From Pyrocephalus nanus (lineage: Eukaryota; Chordata; Aves; Passeriformes; Tyrannidae), in contig CM076261.1 of the NCBI GenBank assembly GCA_038380795.1, positions 12,468,556 through 12,532,555 on the forward strand: 64,000 nt of DNA, read 5' to 3'. The notes beneath the pieces were generated by a model. It searched no databases, was not told where the DNA came from, and was given only the letters and a program-made list of their open reading frames with translations. Made by a program: the position numbers and the translations under genes. Position 1 is the stretch's first letter. Each line of letters starts with the position of its first letter. Positions 1 to 15,000 of this stretch are shown here, in pieces.

Positions 1-17
1 GGCCAAACTGGAAATCC
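1..17 (-). CDS. TMX3: TMX3 coding exon 13 (partial, cut by the window edge)
   Basis: An acceptor GTTACAG at 24-18 is followed by 17 bases that continue the frame as (R)DFQFG. This matches the sequence expected after the previous exon in TMX3. The remainder of the exon and gene lies to the left of the window. Confidence 0.85.
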
Positions 18-3000
18 CTGTAACAAAAATGGTGAAAAAAGCAATGATGAAAAAGAAAACAGAATAGTGGATTTCAGCATTTCAAAACATTACCTTTAAA
101 TATTTTTCCTATAACTAAAGACACTCTGCAACGTAATTCAAAAAAGTGATGATCTACAAGACAGTTCATTTAAGATATCAGTGTACAATGTGTGCCTACC
201 TGTGAAAGTGATCCCGATAATCTCTAGCAACTTCCTGAATAATGGACTTTAGTCTGGAGGCAAAAAAAAAATGACACTAATAATCCAAGATATACTCTTT
301 CAAAATACAAATGATAAACACTGAGATTTCCCTAGAAAACAGCAAATTTGACCTCGTCAGCAATAAGGATTAAAAAAAAAACACCTAAAGGTTTAAAATC
401 TCATACACAGTACTTGAACTGCATTTTCTTAGTTTAATTACATATGCAACCAGAAATGGACAGGGGAAGGTCTCGTTCCTCAGTCTCAAACTCCAACCCC
501 TTTTAAAATGTTCCACAGACAACTAATACGTAAGCATCAGTACATTCATTTTTAATGCGAGTGAGCTGAGTACAGTAATTTGTTTAAACTTACTAAGTTC
601 ATCTCAAAGTCATCTAAACTCAAGTACTCTCATCTAAAGGTGACACAATAGCTTTTAAAAGCTGTGAGATCACCGTTGGCTCCTGTGATCTCATTAACAA
701 AGGGCAGAAGAGTGAGTCAGGAACTCCTACCATCCCATTGAACTCACACGTGCTTCACCTGAGCCATAAATTAAGTAAATTCAGGACACTAAGTCAGAAA
801 TTAGAGAATACTTGCAAGTTAAACCCACTCATTCAACCTAGTATTTCTTAATAATTAAGAAACTTCCAAAGTTCCCTTTGCTATACCAGCACATTTCTCC
901 CATAGCGTCACCAATACTCAGTTCAGTACCTGGTATGTTCCACTGATGAGTTTTTATCATCAATGACTGCAATAGCCACAAGTTTTCCTAAAATAAGGAA
1001 TAAAATTCTTGAAACCATTTAAAAAGAAACACATTCTCAGACGGAAAATATGTTAACTTACAAGAGCAGATACTCTCCAGTGACAGGAATTAGTTTTTAA
1101 GTATAAACCAATCTCAAAGCCTCTTCAAGCTGACCAAAATGTGGTTTTCTAAAAGCTACTGAAAATAAATGAAGATGTGGCTTACTGCCACACCACTAGC
1201 ATTCTATGAAAAGCCTATCCTTAGGAAGAAGTTAAAAGGGAGAAAATACAGATAAAAAATTAGTTACCTACTCAGGCTGCATATTTGCATATACCTAAAT
1301 ATGAGGCTATGGAGTCCTTTATCACATAACAGCAGTTACAAGCTGATTCTAAGTCACTGAATCACTACAGTGTGGATTTAGTAATGATTACTTTTCACAC
1401 TATTAAAAATTTGGAGTATTATAGAAAAAAAAATTTGGAAAATACTGTCAGAGCTCAGAATTCATTACATCATAAAAACAATTTAGTTCACAGATCAAGC
1501 ACTTCCTATTAGAAAAGCAGATCTGCTAACAGTGCAGTCATCAGCCAGATTAACTAAAGCCTACAGAGTGCAGATATGTTAATTCACTTCAGATGCCATG
1601 ATTCATTCATAACCCTCCTCACCAGCACAACCTATTGCTCTGTTCCTACCTATCATCATGCAACAGGGAGCATTCTCCTCAAAAATAGGAAGTTGCTTTT
1701 GTACAACTAATACTGAAGAGTTTTAAGGGCAAGAACTATGATTCATTCCCAGGCTTTCTTGTGAAATAGCAACAGCTTCTCCCTGTCCCACTTCTTCCAT
1801 ACCTCAATTCTCACTTTTCCCCATTTCTTTCCATACCCTAAGGCACTACCTAGTGAATACACTAGGAGTCAACTACCTTTTAGACTGAAAAAGACAATGT
1901 AAATAAATTCCAGGTACATCCATTTCTCCATTGTATTAATAAAGTCAACCTTTTTCTTTTTTTGTAATTTGAGAAACTATTAGACAAAAATGTAACAGGA
2001 ACAAATATACTACATTTAAAAAACTTGTAACAGCACTTCTGTAAAAAACTGTTTAAAATGTAGGTGTAACAATATTAGCTTTATATGTGAGAACCTAGAT
2101 GTTTCACAATCTTTAAAAAAGCCTCCAAAAACTCAATGCTGATTGAATAAAAATATTTTGAAAGGGAATGTAGATGATATGATATCCTGGCCTGGAAAAA
2201 TCAACATGTACAGCATTTTTTATGATACTTCAGAGTATGTATATCTTAAGAGCAGTACAAGTTATTTGCCTATTCCAGAACTCACTTGGCTGCAAAATTT
2301 TTGATTGATCTGCTTTTACTTGTCCCCTTTCTGGGACAAGTCCACTTTGGCACATGCTCCACTCCCTTCATACTGTTTTAAAGATAATCTAAATCCATTT
2401 GATGTAAGACATCTGAACCTGTCCATATCTGATACTTCTAAACCTAGTCATAAAATTCCCTGCAGGTATTCAAGACTTATTCACAACTTATTCAAGACAT
2501 TCACAACTTATGCAAAACCTAAGGTGCTCTTAAATTAAAAGTTCTGCTAATTTTTATGAATACTACAGGATTAGACATACCAACATTTATGTTGTGAGGA
2601 AAGGACTAACGTAGGACAAGGCTGTAGATGAAACCTCTAGTCAACACAACAGGTCTCACCAACACCAACAAAAGACTGGCACTATCAACTCAAACTCTAA
2701 GACTGATAAATTTCTAAGATGTAAAAAACACATTCTTAGTAGTCTGTTAATTTTTCTTACTGTTTAGTACACAAGATGTCAAACAGATTAGTGGCAGCAG
2801 CATCTCACCTGTATCTCCAAGTTCATACAGCGTAAATCCATCAACATTAAGGTAGCCTTGAAACCTTTCTCTGTTTATCCAGGATGACAAATCACCATCT
2901 TCGTACTCTTAAACAAACAAACAACCACATAAAAAAAAATAAACGCAATTCAAGGAGGCTAGAGAGTGAATTTTTATCTGGAGGCAACACACTGAAGAGG

Positions 3001-6000
3001 AAGATAAGCATATCCCTTCTATGAAATCACAAAAAATATCCTCGATGGCCAATCTGGAGTATTTTGCTGTGGTACTACTTATTCTCAGAAATAGAAACTG
3101 CATAATAACCTTCTGAGTGATAAATTTTCAACTTACAGTAAATCTCATTAACTGTTTGAAACTGTAAATTCATCGTGTCTGTGATTCCTCTTCAGTAAGT
3201 TCTTTTATTTTTTGTATAATGAATTAGGAGAGTGAGGGAAGGAGTAACTTTTATAAGTACATTACTGCCAGAAAAACAATATTATTGGAAGCTACATCTT
3301 ACTGATAACACAAAGCAAACATTGTCACTTCTACTTCAGTATTGCTAAAACAAATGCCTTGCATTTTCTGGTGTAAGAACTAATAATTTTTTCCTCTTCT
3401 CCTTCTTGACGGAGTTGCTACTTATTCTAAAACTGGAGAATCTCCCAGAACCCCAACATAAACTTCAAAAAAATCCCAACTCTTCCATTTTCTCCATATA
3501 TAGTTTAAGTATCTTGTCTTAAGGTAATGTCCACTTTTACTTACCATCATAAACAAAGTAAGTTCCATCTTTGAAGACCATAACAGCAGGCAATTCAGGC
3601 AATGTCACATACTGAAAGAGTTGGTTTTCAATTAATCCATCAAAAATTAAAAGATGTTTAAACAGACAAACTAAAAAACCTGAAAACACTGAAATGCAGT
3701 CCCTGGGAAAATCCCTACGTACATTTAAATATTTTCTGTCTAAATTTACTAAAATAAATTTATCAGCTTCTGCATATTAAAAGTCACACAACATCAATGT
3801 AGTTTTGAGAGGTAGATCTCGCAAAGCATAAATGAAACAGGATTTTTTACTAGTATCTCAGTAGCATGAAAAATATTTTATGAGTTGCACATGAACTTCA
3901 GATAGGAGATCGTAAACTTGAGGGTTTTATCAATCATGGCCCCTGTTCCCAATCTGTGCTGTTGTCAGCATACCTGTCATACTGTTATTTCTTCTAAATG
4001 TACAGCAAAATAGTAATACTGATAACATGTCCCACTAAATCTGGGCTATTTCCTGTCGTTCAGACTGATGAGAATATAAAGAAACATATTCAGAAGACAA
4101 GGCTGCATACAGACCTAATTTAGGCAAAAAGAACAAGGCAAGCCAACATTATCATGTTAAAATGATATTTAGGATGGTCAGCAACATACTAGAAAAAGAG
4201 GAGTAGAAACATTTTCCTTGGAACCTAAAGTATCTCATTTAGCTCACGTTTTCAGTGAACTGACACTAAGATATTTTGTCATCTACTCCTGACTGCTTGC
4301 TACCATTTTAAGATAAAATTCTAATGGTACTTGTGGTTAAAGAAGGACTGTATCATGAGCATACTTTTGATTATGTTGGCTGAATTGTCTAATTTACTTA
4401 TATGTTTGGGAAAGAACTGCATCATTTCCAGACAACATGCCTTCTGCAATCATTCTGCATTATCTGTCTTGGAAATAAATGTAAAAGCAGTAGGTTTACA
4501 ATGTAACAGCTGACACAAATGAGCAAGAAGAAAATTCTAAATGACACTTTTGTTCTCTTATTTTAAACATAGTTTAACATCTTTAAAGGACAAATCAATC
4601 AGTGTACAGCTTACAGCTTGCAAATAACACCTGAAGCTTGGAACAACATTACCTAAGGTGCCAAAACAAAGCCTGACAGTGAACACTGTTATGCAAAGGT
4701 TCATTACAACTCTAGCAGTCCGTAATTTCACAAAAATAACTTACCTCTTCAATTACTAAGGTACCAAAAGTACTCCATGGCAGAGACCCCCAAATTAGTT
4801 ATGAAAGTGGTTGGTGAATGGACTGTCTGAAGCAACAAAGAGTTGCACATTGGCTAAAAGTCCAAGTATCTACTTTCTTGAGCAGGTTATATGGTCCACA
4901 TCGAGTTCCGCATATCTTCTGATTAATTTTATTAATGTAATTGAACAAGTAATTTGGCCAAAACAAAGCACTGCCAGTCTGAAATTTGGATTGTATTCTT
5001 TCCTCATATAGACTCAAAAATTATACATTTCAGTGTATTTACTTTGAAATCTATCAAAGCCAAATATACTTTAAGAGCCCATTTATGTGCCATTGAAACA
5101 GCAAAAATACATATATGAGAACAATACCATTTCTGTGAAAACAGTAGGCATGGAAACAGCTTACCTCAGGCACCACATCTTCTGAGGCAGAAAAAAAGTA
5201 CGTATAAACTATTAGTTCTGAAGCAACTTCAATGTATTTTTCCTGAAAAAATACAAACGCTGTTTTGTAATTTCTGAACTTTTAGTATGGGGCAAATAAA
5301 AGCTTTGTGATGTACGTCATCCTTAAAGAGCAATTAGAAAATATGGCTTATGGCACAAGATTGTAAAAACAAATAAATGTAGAAAGATCACATGAATTTG
5401 CTACAAGCATACACTTCAGTCTTTTAAAAGATAATTTTAATTATTCTGCAAATAGCCAAAAGAAGTAACTTTACTTAATCAAGCTTCAAACCTTTAAAGG
5501 AGATTCACCACCAACATACACAAAAAGTACACGATGTCTCTTTTGCACATGCTCAAACATATGCTGGCTAGGAAGTGGTCTGATAAGTGGTCTAGGAGGG
5601 AAATAAAAACAAGAAAGAAACCTCAGTTTTGTCAACCTGCAAAACCCAAACAAACAAAAATCCACAAGAAAATGCCATACAGGTTTTTGTGGGTTTTTTA
5701 AAATTAAATTCCACAATGCACATTAATTCAATTTTTCAATTTATTATTTTATTTTCAACTAAAAGAAAAAAGAAAAATTCCCACAAAATATCATGTTACG
5801 TTCCTCAAATAGCACACTAAAATTTGAAACTCATATCGAAGTACAAAATGCTGCTACAAAGTAAACATGCATGCCATTTACTGGTCACAGAATCAGAGGT
5901 TGAGCTGGACTGGAAGTGACCTTAAAGATCATCTGGTCCTATCCTCCCACCATGGGCAGGGACATCTTCCACTAGACCAGGTTGCTCGAAGCCCCACCCA

Positions 6001-9000
6001 GCCTGGCCTTGAACACTTCCAGGATGGGACATCCTTACAGTAAAGAATTACATCTTACTACCCTTACAGTAAAGAATTTCTTCCTGATATTTAATCTAAA
6101 TCGATCCACTTTCTGTTTAAAACCATTGCCACTTATCCTGGCAGTACAGACCCTGTTAAAAAGTCTCTCTTCTTCTAAGACCTCTAAATGAAAGGCTACA
6201 ATAAGGTTTCTATCATTTGAGAGATAAAATTCTCAATTTAAGCCCAGCAGTTATGAAATGTGATCTTAAATCTTAAAAAATTCTGATCACTCCATATTCC
6301 TAAACTACAGACTTCTGAATAATAACAAATATTATTGTTCTTATATCAAAGCTTTTTAATTATTTTTAAAAATGGAGGAAAGAAATGTGACTTTTTTCTC
6401 CCCAAGGTTTACTTGTCAATAACATTTTGAGGCCACAGGCCACTGTAGGGAAGAAAGAAAGAGCCAACAGAAATTGTTATGAACAATCCTGCCAAAGCAT
6501 TTCCTCATGCTGTCTATCAGATGCACAACTTCTGAGCATCAAACATCTTCCGCCTTAGTAACGATGCCTGTCAGCCAACATTTAGATTGGCATTCTTGCT
6601 TCTGACTTCCCTGAGCTTCATTTGTTCATAGTTTCCAGTACTTTGAAAAGCCCTTAGTTCTTGCACTGTAAAGAAGGTATTGTAGCCAGTCACTTTGTAC
6701 TCTCTCCATGCCCCTCACCACCAGCCTCTCATGTAGTCACATGTATAGTGATAGGCATCAATAGCACATAGTTTTTTACTTTGTGTCAGTATCTTGTTCT
6801 TTTTTAAACAGATTTAATTCTTAGCTCACCTCAAAATCCTACTGAAGTTTAAAGTCACCAGAACCAGTTTCACAGAGGAGTACACTTACCCTGCCACTCT
6901 ATTAGCAAATTCAACTATATCATCTTTGGTTCTAGGTCCTCTATAGTTGTATGCCAAGTCACCTTTTAAGCTAGATAAACAGGAGAGATTTAAAAAAAAA
7001 AAACAACAAACAAACAAACCAGAAATGAAATTACCTAAACTACATTTGTACATGCAAAATTACTCAATCTTCACAGGTTTATTACAGTTGCCTTTCAGCG
7101 AGTGAGAAGCAAAAGAAGTGGTCAGCAAAATGTAACACCCAATAATGCAATACAGTGCAATTATACATTAAAAACTTATTTACACAGCATCTAATTTATT
7201 GACTCTTTGAAATAATTAGCATTCTTTATTTATTTTTCCAGTGCACAGCATTTATTTTGTAAGCACACAGATAATTTAGAACATTTGCTTATGACCCTAT
7301 AAAAAAAACCCACCCCACACCCAAATCAAACCCCAAACACTCAACATTTATATTACTGAGGTATTAATCTTTATAAAGACAAACATATAAACATCTTTAT
7401 TTCTTTTTCATAATTGAAAGGTATCAAATAATTTGCAAAACCTTCCAAATTTATGTATTAAATTAAGCTTCCCTGAAGTTTTGGTCAGCTTATGGTACTC
7501 TGCTGACAGGGGATGTAGCACTATTAGAGTATTCCAGTAAGCTTTACTAATTCTAAATCCATATAGGTTTAGGAAACTCACAGGAAAGAAGTAATGATAA
7601 ACTGAGTTTTCAATGCCTCTATATGCCAATAAAACTCTTAATCCTTAAAAATTATTAAGCTAAATATCTCTTGTTGCCTTCTTGTCACTTTGATAAGATT
7701 CATTATTATGTATTATGGGTATTATTTGCTTAAACAATAAATCTGCTAAAACCCCCAGTCTCTTCACAGTAAAAAGTACTAAAAATTATTGAGTGTTTAT
7801 TTAATATGACATTGACTGGACTATAAACTACATGTATTATAAGCAAGTAAATAGAATATCATTATGGATTGATATTTACCTATGTAATTTTTTCCTCCAC
7901 TGTCTTTTTTAAATGAGGTGAAGAAAAAAATTTACATATACTTCTCTTGTTAAACAACTTTTCTCACCCTTCACAGTAACTACTGCTGCCATTTACCTAA
8001 GATTTTTAAGGTACATGGGAGAGAAGAGAGAGGTAATTGAAAATAAGAAAATGCAATCAGCAGCTTACAAGAAGTTAACAGGAAGACTCAGGTATGCACT
8101 TACTGCCTGAATCATTCTTAAGATGTCAAATCAAATGGAGCAAAAAATTTCAATTTATAATAATTGTGTGTACATCTAGCTGAAAGACATATTTATGCAC
8201 ACACACTTCTACATCACTGCATAGAAAACAGCAGTTAAATGAAGTCCAGTTTGTTAACCTGCCTATTAAGAAATCTGTTTCTAAATAACATGATGGATAT
8301 GACTGAATTTCACAGCAAAACAGTCCAGTAGAAATCAAAGAAAGACAATATCATCATGAGATGGTGAAGTGGTTTTTTGGGGTTTTTCTTGGTTAGGGTT
8401 TTAGAGTTTTCTTGTGATTGGTTTGAGATTTTTAAATGGGGAGGGCTATTTTTAATTTACTATCATGAAATCAGTGCTAAATATTCAACAGGAAGCATCA
8501 ACTTACAGCTTAATTGTTGGATAGCCTCGCACTCCAAATTCAGATGCAATACCTGAAAGAAATGTGTTAATGCCAAAGTGAATCAAGACTTTCTTGTTCT
8601 CCTACCTTCATCTTTAAACATAGTTTACTATTCAAGCCACAATAACAAATGAAAGAACTCCCGCTTAGTTTATTATGAATTATTTTTCTTGCTTTCAAAG
8701 AGCTGCTGTTATTAAGCTACTAAATTTTGGACCTCTTTCAGAGGTGCTGAAGGGTCCCAGCATAGGCTCTCAATTCATATGCCACTACTCAAATGCCAAG
8801 AGAATCCTCCAAACAGGCATGCTTGGCCCGTTCTCACCAAAAGGTATCATGCATTTTAAAATATAGATACAATTGACTGAAAATACTAGAGGCAAGAATT
8901 AAACATCAAGGATGTAGAGTTGTAAATAGTAGTGCTTGAAAGAAATACAAGACATATGACATATGCTACAGTAATGGCTAACAACAGAAGTGCAGTATCA

Positions 9001-12000
9001 TAGTGCAGTAGTTACAAAAAAGTTTTTGCATCATATTCTGCAGACATAAATGAACCTCACCAGACACAGACACTTTCTAAGCAATCAGTTATTTACCTGC
9101 TGCTTACTAAAGTGGTGAAAAGTTAAACAACTGCAGAACTTTTTCCCCCCACCTTAGGTTTGTTTAAAACCTTGTATCTTGCTCCCATCTATTACTGGAG
9201 TACAATTTGCAACTACCCTTCCACTTGTGAACATAGCAACTGCCACCTTAAACTACACTTTCCAGTCAATTCAGTGTTTTCCAAAAGTTAAACTAAGTAA
9301 TCTTCAAAAGAGGCTAAAATTAAATATAAAATTCTGAGAACACTTGTGCAATTCTCTATTGAGTAACAATTCCTGCAGTCAAAAAGCACCAAGAGACAAC
9401 ACCTATAACAAACATTCTTAAGCTATCAACCATGTGTCAGAGCAAGCAGATGTGGGAGGACTTGTGAGCAGGCCTCTCAATAACAGTTTAGGAATTGTGA
9501 CCCTAGGGTTGTTTGCCTGGATCAGTACCTTATTGCACAGCTCTACAAATAACACTAGCAGCTCACCTACAGGCATCTTAGGCAAAGATGACTCTTCTAA
9601 GAAATATGCGTACTAGGATAAATTTTATTCTGATCCTTTCCTCTCATAGCTCTACTACATAGAGTAAAAATGCATTAAAATGTGTATTAGAATATTCATT
9701 CACAAGAGTTGTCAACAGAGAGTTTATTTCTCCTTGTACAGCTTTCATGCCTGGACAGGAGAACTAGAAAATAGACAATTTTAAATACATTATTTTTAAA
9801 CCTCCCAGCCTTGGAGATTACCAAAATCCTCTCAACATCCTGGAAGTGACATATTATTTACACCATCACCTCCACTTCTTGATATGCAGTACAGAAAAAA
9901 AGCAGCAATTGTGCCAGCCCAAGGTGTGATGTGTTTGTACTCTGATCACATTCAGTTGACTTTGAGGCAAATCCCTCTGAAAATTCAACTGGTAACACAA
10001 CAATTGACTACTCTGTTGATAAAACTCCTGTATCCTCATAACACAGAGTTACCCGAGGCAAGCCTTACTGGATAATTTATATGTTCACCTGTGATTTCAG
10101 CTCTCTGACAACAAGCTACCCAGAGTTCACATTTTTCACACTACTTGCTATTTCTATTAGGAACACAAACTATGGGGAGCCAATCATTCATGTTCCTTCC
10201 TGGTTACATGTCCACGCGTTCCAGTTGCATTTCCTTCCGATATTCTCAAAACTGAATTACTTTTATTTCACAGATTCTTTAGATTGGAAAGCCACCAAGC
10301 AGAGTTGACTTCAGCTTTTCATATCCAGATGTTGTAAAATTTCCACTTTCAAAATAAAAGTGTAAAACTATTTCGAGAGACTTATTGGACACTCTTCTTT
10401 ATAAAATTGGTAAAAATCTGAGAAGAAAGACTTTCCAGGGCACCAAGGAACTCTTGCAGCTTTCAGTAATTTTTATATATGCAAAACTGAATTACAGAAC
10501 TAAAACAATGTGCCAATTCTGTTCTAGGTATAAAATATAATATTTAGCATCAGGATGACAGATGTAAATATTTCAGGATAAAAGTTCATATCATTTATAT
10601 GACTTAGAATTTTATATATATGACTGGAAAGCTAGAGATCCACAAAATGAACTTGAAACTTCTAATGCTCCAGACTTACTATGGCAAATAAGTACCCTTA
10701 AGATAAAACAAAACGTATGTGGTTTTACAGAAAAATCAGATTTAACAAGGATTAATTAAAAATGTTACATGTATTTACAAAATTTTATTATGTATAGATC
10801 TCACCTGGGCCCCACTCCTCCCTATGCCTTCCTTCTTAAGTATCCTCCTGGTTCAACACAAATTTAAGTGAAATCACAATAAACAATTATATGAAAAAAA
10901 AAGAAAATACTCTTAAGCATTCAACAATCCTCTCACATCTACCCAAACCGCTTCTCTGAATACTTAAAGTTTTGGGTTTTCCATGAGAAAGTCAATACTT
11001 AGGAAAAGCACCAGCAAAAAAGAAAGCATTACAGCTGAATTTGGTTCTTCAAGAAGACATTTACAGAGAAACATGGGAAGAAATTGGCTCAACAGTAAAT
11101 TCAAAGATTTCACCAGGCTTTCTGTAACAGCTTAAGGACCGACTACCTGAAAAGAATAACAGCAAGAACACATAGCACTCCTTCAACAGTAATACAAGGA
11201 ACCTGAAACTGGATGCTGTCAAGAGACGCAGCACATAAACTGCTTATATAAGTACTCTAAGAGCCGTATCAAAAACAGATCTTTCAAAAGCTTTTACCTT
11301 CCATTTGTCAGGAAGAATTCCCTACACAAGCAGAAACAAATGTGATAAAAACCACATACTACAGCAAGATGCCACTTTTAGAAAGAAAAAGAGCAGGAAA
11401 TTGCTCTCCGATAACTGTTTGCATACTTGTGTTATAATACAGAACAGAAGAATAACTTAATGAAAAAAAACTAACAGTCTCAAAACAGAGTCTGCAATGA
11501 AATTACCCCTAACCAAACCATACTTACTAGAAAAGGAAGTTGCATCCATCTTCCCAACTTTTACTGGAGAGCCCATGTTTCTCATTTCTATGCCCACTTC
11601 ATTCCACACAGGCTCTAGTTTCTTGCAGTGGCCACACCAAGGTGCATAAAACTGAGAAGCAAAAACATTTTATTAAAAAAAATAAGTTATTAGAAGTTGA
11701 TTCTACAACTAACCCTTAAATCATTAGCAAGGCTTATTTTCCAGTCATGGTTCTCTTTATGTCTTAATAAAATTGCAAATTAATTACAATGCTAGCACGA
11801 CACAGAGCATTTATCTTTGGTCCTACTTTTGATATGAAAGCACAAGTTTAAAAAGAATACATCAAATTGTTGCACTATTACACAACTTCTTATTTAAAAA
11901 CAGACTGTGTGGTAACATTTTTAAAAATCTTTTGGAATATTTTCCTCTTTTTTTTTGAAAGTTAAAAGACCATGTAAATGACCTATCCAGGAATATGTCA

Positions 12001-15000
12001 ATATCTATCAGTAGAGGAAGGGCAATAGACACTATGTATACTTTCCCAAGCTGCCCCCTGGATTTTGGTTCTTCAGCAACTACTTTTATAGAAGCACAGT
12101 GAAAAATTGATCCCATTTTCACAGGACCAAGCAGAGCTGACTTTATTTCACCTTTCTGCCTATGTCTTGCTGCAACATCTCAGTGAAATTAATAGGAAAG
12201 CTATCGATGTCTTGGTATAACATGATCAGGTCACAACCTGACAAAGCTGAATTCTGTTTTATTATACTTCACTGATAACTCTGAATCAGCACATTTAGTT
12301 TTTCCCCACTCAAAAATAACAAATCTGAATAATACAATTTTGAGCATTACGGTACATATTTAGGTGAGATAAAAGGAATATTACCTCATCCACAAACAAG
12401 CTGATTTTTTTTTTAGCAATTCCTTATCCCTGAAATAAGGAGCACCAAAACTTTCCAAATAAGTTAGAAAAGTAATTTAAGGCTCTCACGTATTTCATCT
12501 TGCAGTGCCAATAAATGTCTAGAACACAAATCAGCTGGTATAATTAGAGAATGGAACCATGACAATTTTGAAAAGAGGTTACCACCTCCTGATAGTAAGT
12601 GTTAGGTAACCTGCTTTCTTTTTCTAAGGACTGCAAAATATAGGATGAAAGTTATCTGCATGCAGTATTCAACCTATTCCTGGTTCATCCTGAACAATAC
12701 AGATTGCTTTTCCATCTTGTCAGAATTACTGTCATGAAATTTTTCTGCATCATGCACAAACAATTTTCCAAATGATGAAGCAGCCTTACTACGAAGTGTA
12801 GCATTGTACATCCTATTTTTTGACTTCCGCTAGCAGATCTTCCAATTTTTCTCATATACTCACATCTACAAGCCAAATATCATCTTTACGGTTTTCTTTA
12901 AACCTAAAAAGGGAAAAAACAAAATCAGCAAATCATGTATCTGAAAATAAAACAGTGAAGTGCATGTGTGAAACAGGCAAAAACCAAAATTAGAATTCTT
13001 TCTCTGGGTGTGAAGAAACAGAGAAGATAATATTTTCTAGTACTAACATTACCCCAGCACTTGCTACTACACACACAGATGTAGGTTCCTATAGTTATTT
13101 CCCAGGACAAAAAAACAAACAAGAAAAACAAACAACAAAACTAAAACCACAAACAAACAACAAAACAAACCAGAAAACTAGCAAGAAATAAGAATACATA
13201 CAAAAGATATTTGATTGGCATATGTAATCTAAGGGGAAGAAATATTTTGTAATTGTCTTAGTGATATCAAATATTGTTGACTGTTGTATTTTTACTGATC
13301 AACTAATACAGACTCTTAGAGCATTGATTTACACTGTTAATCTTAGATTTACTGAATGTAAACTAACTAAAAAGCAATTTTTAGTTCAACCTCCTTTAAC
13401 ATTCTACTATAGGCGTGACAGTTTATGACTTTTTTGAAGTTACACAAGAAATCAACTTACTGGAAAAAAAATGTTCAAGTGATTGATAAAAACCAGTGAT
13501 ACACAAGTACTATTGAATATTCTTAATGTTAGACAAATGACATTTAAGTGAACTGACTAGCTTTATTAACTGTAAATCTGTCAATAAATGCTAAAACCTC
13601 TAAAATAAAAATAGAACATGATAAATCAAAGTTCTTTGCTACCTCCCAAAATGTTGCTTACACATTTCACTGAACTGTTGTCACTACATGACAATATGAA
13701 TTATTGCATTAGGTAACAATTTCTACGTAGATAAATAAATAAGCCAGAAATTCAATGTAAGGTTTATTTCTGTAAGGCAGGTTTCAAAAAAGTTACTAGA
13801 ATTGGGATTAATGTTACACACCATACATGATACAACATTCTTACTACAACACTTCTGTTGTGAAAGGAGATAAATATTTTTATACAATTATGCAGTGTGA
13901 TCTACACTCTAAAATCCAATTAACAGAAGTTATGGCCCAGATCATCAGTTCCCAATACACAGCATGCCTATAAAGGGCTCATAGGCAGTAAGCAGAATCA
14001 GAGAACATTTATTATATTTCATTTAAAGTTGAATCTGTAATAGTCCATAATGGTCTTGAAGAAATACTAATGCTGACGTTGGCTTACTGTTTGAAAGAAG
14101 TAATTCTGAAATCATGAATGCAATCTAATTACAGTGCTGAGCGTTTGAAACAGAAATGCAGCATTTCACTGGTAAATTCCAGCCTTTTTTATTGATGGCA
14201 TAACAAAGTTGCAATGCCTATACATCAGGAAAGGTATTTGCAGCAACTAACACATAACTGCTCTAGGAAAGCAGCATTTTCAAGTCACAAAATTGCTTAG
14301 TTGAGCAACTCACTAAAAATTTACTTCATCATCCTAAGTGCTACAGAGCTAACGAAAGAACCAGTTAGAGTCTGGCATCTCTTGAGAACTCTAACGGAGC
14401 TGCAGCTAACTTCCAATTACAATGTTAAATAATTGGTTATGATGCAAGAGGCAGAAAGCAGCTACTGAATCATAGGATCCTGGCCGTGCTTCAATTTAGA
14501 ATATCACTTTTGCTTTGAAAAAGAAGAATTTACAACTAATTGTTCTCCTCCCTCTGCCACACTATAACTGTTTTGGGAGACTGTAAAGAACATGACAGCA
14601 CTGAGAAAGGCAGACTGAAATCTTACAAACCAGCAGACAGCAATGAAAAAAGGAGAAGAAAGGAAACATCTGGAAGCTGAATATTACAATGGAATTTAAT
14701 AACTTTGGCCTAAGGTAATATAAAAAAATACCACAGTTTTTACAATAATAAATTTCATTCACAAGCATCTATTTAATCAACTTCCACAGAAGCTAAAATA
14801 TGAAGTGTGATAAAAACCCAACTATCAAAACTCACTCTAGTTTTGGTAATGTCAATGATTAACTACTAGACAATAATAAGAAAGTTCAACATACTGTTGA
14901 GCAAAAACAGAAGTCTCTGTACAAAAGAGTATTCAAGCATTCTATGAAGGTGCTGTTTCTAGGACCTATAAATACATTTCCAATTGTAACATTTCAGTGT

